This document shows positions 7,840 through 9,491 of a stretch of DNA of 9,491 nt, piece by piece. Below the pieces are notes generated by a model. That model was given only the letters and a program-made list of their open reading frames with translations, had not been told where the DNA came from and ran no database searches. Each line of letters starts with the position of its first letter. Within the stretch, counting starts at the first letter, position 1. A program made the position numbers and the translations under genes. Origin of the DNA: Desulfobulbaceae bacterium UBA5123 (lineage in GTDB: Bacteria; Desulfobacterota; Desulfobulbia; Desulfobulbales; UBA5123); contig DHYT01000117.1 in NCBI GenBank assembly GCA_002415465.1, forward strand, positions 258-9,748, read 5' to 3'.

Positions 7840-9186
7840 TCAGGAGTTGATCTGGTGCAGTTTCATCTTTTCCCAGAGGTTCTTGCGGCTGATTCCAAGA
7901 AGCTTGGCGGCATCGGTCTTGTTGCCGGCCGTCTGCTGAAGGGCGCGCTGGATACAGCCCTTTTCGGCGCGTGCGAGGACCACCGTCAGCTTCAGGCTCT
8001 CGGCGTCCCGCTCCACGACGGAGCCTGCGGAGAGCTCCATGGGGAAATTCCACGGCTCGATCAGGGCCGAGTTGGCCAGCACCGTCGCCCGCTCGATGAT
8101 ATTGCGCAGTTCACGGACATTGCCGGGATAGTCGTAGGCGGCAAGCGCCCTGCGCGCCTCATCGGAAAGCCTGAAGGAAATGCCGCGCTCGCGGCTGAAG
8201 GCCTCCAGAAAGAAATTGCAGAGTTCCGGGATATCCTCCTTGCGATCGCGCAAGGCCGGAGCCTCCACGGGGATTACCTGCAACCGGTACCAGAGATCCT
8301 CGCGAAAGTTACCTTTCGCCACCTCTTCGCTCAAGGTCTTGGCGGTGGCGCAGATAACGCGCACATCCACCTTGATGGTCCGGGTGCCGCCGACCCGCTC
8401 GATCTCGCGTTCCTGGAGAACCCGCAACAATTTGGCCTGCAGCGGCAAGGGCATGTCCCCAATCTCATCCAGCAGGAGCGTGCCGCCGTTGGCCATCTCA
8501 AAGCGCCCAACCTTGCGGGCCACCGCGCCGGTAAACGCGCCCTTTTCATGGCCGAACAGCTCGGACTCCATCAACCCTTCCGGGATCGCCGCGCAGTTGA
8601 TGCAGACGTAAGGGCCGGAGGCACGGCGGCTACCGGCATGGATGGCGGCGGCGATCAACTCCTTGCCGGTACCGGACTCGCCGGTGATCAGCACCGACGA
8701 ATCACTCATCGCCACCTGCCCGATGACCTGCAGGATGTTGCGGATGGCGGAACTGCTGCCGACAATGGGCGAGCGGTGACTGCAGTTGTTTTCCAAGGAC
8801 TGACAGCGGGCCTTGATCGCCCGCATCTCGAACAGGCGGCGGATGCGAATGATCAGGTCATCGGGATCAAAGGGCTTGAGGATGTAGTCGGCCGCCCCTT
8901 TCTTCAGGCATGTGACCGCGTCATCGGCGCATCCGTACGCGGTCATCATAATGACATCGGTGCCGGGGGAAATCCGCACCACCTGCTCCAACAGCTGATT
9001 GCCGTCGAGGCCGGGCATTCTGATGTCGGAGATGATCAGCTGGTATTCCTCGGCCTCGATCCTCTTGAGGGCGCTCCTGCCGTCCTCGACCTGATCAACC
9101 TGCCAGTGCTGTTTCCTGAGACGGTCATACAGGGTGACCCGCATGATCTCATCGTCTTCCACCAACAGTATCCGCGCCGTTATCAT
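7840..9186 (-). CDS. Sigma-54-dependent response regulator, NtrC family
   Basis: Two-component response regulator that, once phosphorylated, activates sigma-54 RNA polymerase by ATP hydrolysis. Its 448 residues fall in three domains. The receiver domain (about 1-120) has acidic residues Asp11/Asp12, phospho-acceptor Asp54 (SDIRMPGLDG), Thr82 and Lys104 (KPF). The AAA+ domain (about 140-375) has Walker A GESGTGKE at 169-176, the sigma-54-contacting loop GAFTGA at 216-221, Walker B LLLDE at 237-241 and the arginine-bearing FREDLWYRL at 294-302. A Fis-type helix-turn-helix (about 408-448: GNKTDAAKLLGISRKNLWEKM) binds DNA. All key residues are present, so it should be fully functional. GGAGG four bases upstream supports the ATG at 9186. 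The kinase gene lies upstream on the same strand. The regulator cannot be assigned to a named system (NtrC, ZraR, AtoC and others) from sequence alone, and its regulon is unknown. Confidence 0.95.
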   Translation of the reverse strand: MITARILLVEDDEIMRVTLYDRLRKQHWQVDQVEDGRSALKRIEAEEYQLIISDIRMPGLDGNQLLEQVVRISPGTDVIMMTAYGCADDAVTCLKKGAADYILKPFDPDDLIIRIRRLFEMRAIKARCQSLENNCSHRSPIVGSSSAIRNILQVIGQVAMSDSSVLITGESGTGKELIAAAIHAGSRRASGPYVCINCAAIPEGLMESELFGHEKGAFTGAVARKVGRFEMANGGTLLLDEIGDMPLPLQAKLLRVLQEREIERVGGTRTIKVDVRVICATAKTLSEEVAKGNFREDLWYRLQVIPVEAPALRDRKEDIPELCNFFLEAFSRERGISFRLSDEARRALAAYDYPGNVRELRNIIERATVLANSALIEPWNFPMELSAGSVVERDAESLKLTVVLARAEKGCIQRALQQTAGNKTDAAKLLGISRKNLWEKMKLHQINS

Positions 9187-9190
9187 CTGC

Positions 9191-9195
9191 CCTCC
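9191..9195 (-). promoter_or_regulatory. Strong Shine-Dalgarno for the response regulator
   Basis: On the minus strand, GGAGG lies four bases before the ATG at 9186. It is the clearest ribosome binding site in the window and fixes the start, which also gives a receiver domain of normal length. Confidence 0.75.
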
Positions 9196-9250
9196 GCAAA
9201 TCAGTCAACCGAACCCTATTCCCCATCATCCCGACATCTCCAACCAAATC

Positions 9251-9279
9251 TTTTTACGCAAGTTGCGCCGATTTGACAA
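9251..9279 (-). promoter_or_regulatory. Candidate sigma-70-type promoter for the response regulator
   Basis: Read on the minus strand, TTGTCA (9279-9274, five of six to TTGACA) is followed after exactly 17 bases by TAAAAA (9256-9251, four of six to TATAAT). It lies about 65-93 bases before the regulator start and inside the kinase-regulator gap. It would let the regulator be transcribed apart from the kinase. This rests on hexamer match and spacing only. Confidence 0.45.
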
Positions 9280-9295
9280 GTAGGCGAGGCGAATT

Positions 9296-9331
9296 AATAG
9301 AGAACGGCGGCCGTCATTGCTGGGCTCTATT
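9296..9331 (-). repeat. Inverted repeat over the histidine kinase stop codon
   Basis: AATAGAG (9296-9302) and CTCTATT (9325-9331) are exact reverse complements 22 bases apart, with a small ACGG/CCGT stem (9304-9307 with 9311-9314) inside. On the minus strand the first arm contains the kinase TAG stop. It could fold at the end of the kinase message and reduce read-through into the regulator gene, but no T-run follows. A chance repeat is possible. Confidence 0.25.
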
Positions 9332-9491
9332 CTTCCGGCGCGGGCTCCTGCGGGATATTGATCCGGAAGGTGGCGCCACGCCCCACCTCGCTTTCCACCA
9401 TGATGACCCCGCGCATGCGCTGCACCAGTGAATAGGTGATCGACAACCCGAGCCCGGTCCCCTGACCGACCTCCTTGGTGGTGAAAAAGGG
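9327..9491 (-). CDS. Sensor histidine kinase, C-terminal end (5' part outside window)
   Basis: The last 54 residues of a minus-strand frame that runs off the window edge and stops with TAG at 9329-9327. The peptide begins [18 protein letters not shown], which is the F box plus G2 box of the HATPase_c ATP-binding domain. It then has [16 protein letters not shown], the closing strand of that fold. This pattern is diagnostic of the catalytic end of two-component histidine kinases, especially the NtrB/AtoS-type kinases that pair with NtrC-family regulators. The position usually holding HGG before the final strands reads RMRG, a mild departure. Sensor, HisKA and most of the ATPase domain lie beyond 9491, so the signal cannot be judged. 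It is presumed to be the partner kinase of the downstream regulator, 140 bases away on the same strand. Confidence 0.9.
   Translation of the reverse strand, partial: PFFTTKEVGQGTGLGLSITYSLVQRMRGVIMVESEVGRGATFRINIPQEPAPEE

Noticed and set aside
9257..9275. Possible sigma-54 promoter (GG...TTGC) upstream of the response regulator on the minus strand
   Set aside because: The GG-to-GC distance is 8 bases, not the 10 that sigma-54 promoters require.
7855..9276. A 473-codon + strand frame opposite the response regulator
   Set aside because: The minus strand carries full receiver, AAA+ and Fis domains with all catalytic residues. The opposite frame is a compositional shadow with no recognisable motif.
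9273..9300. Perfect TTGACA on the + strand at 9273-9278, a possible antisense promoter toward the kinase gene
   Set aside because: The best -10 at workable spacing, TAATAG, matches only three of six, and the hexamer is largely the complement of the minus-strand TTGTCA already noted.
1..9491. CRISPR array, insertion sequence, phage, toxin-antitoxin or defence genes
   Set aside because: I found no regularly spaced repeats, transposase or integrase motifs, terminal inverted repeats or small paired genes. Every substantial coding region matches a known housekeeping or signalling family.

Overview
This is a gene-dense, GC-rich stretch of a Gram-negative bacterial chromosome that reads as a housekeeping region, not a genomic island. 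The envelope-type genes (a periplasmic SurA-like chaperone and a bitopic RodZ-like cell-shape protein), a sigma-54-dependent response regulator and the family flavour of the proteins suggest a deltaproteobacterial lineage (Desulfobacterota or a relative). That placement is inference from protein style and gene order, not a search result.

Layout. Positions 1-1080 (+) are the C-terminal part of valyl-tRNA synthetase, entering at the KMSKS loop. After 60 bases comes mfd (1141-4626, +), the transcription-repair coupling factor. A 68-83 base AT-rich island with a near-palindromic repeat and -10-like hexamers follows. It probably starts a new transcription unit of three same-strand genes: a SurA-like chaperone (4710-5702), a RodZ-like protein (5749-6918) and recO (7019-7771). 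recO is convergent with a two-component system on the minus strand: a complete NtrC-family response regulator (7840-9186) and, upstream of it, the last 54 codons of its presumed sensor histidine kinase (9327-9491, cut by the window edge). The 140-base gap between kinase and regulator holds a plausible sigma-70-type promoter and a strong Shine-Dalgarno sequence for the regulator.

How the genes work together. ValS charges tRNA-Val. Mfd removes stalled RNA polymerase and recruits nucleotide excision repair, and RecO loads RecA at gaps, so the + strand block contains two DNA-repair genes. Between them sit two envelope genes, one for folding outer-membrane proteins and one for organising the cell-wall elongation machinery. 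The kinase/regulator pair is a separate unit of unknown stimulus and regulon.

I found no sign of a mobile element, CRISPR array, tRNA/rRNA gene, toxin-antitoxin or defence locus, and nothing I would call an undescribed system. The items most worth a second look are the SurA-like protein, whose single parvulin domain appears to lack both conserved histidines, and the intergenic structures before surA, before recO and between the kinase and regulator genes. No gene-free stretch exceeds 140 bases.
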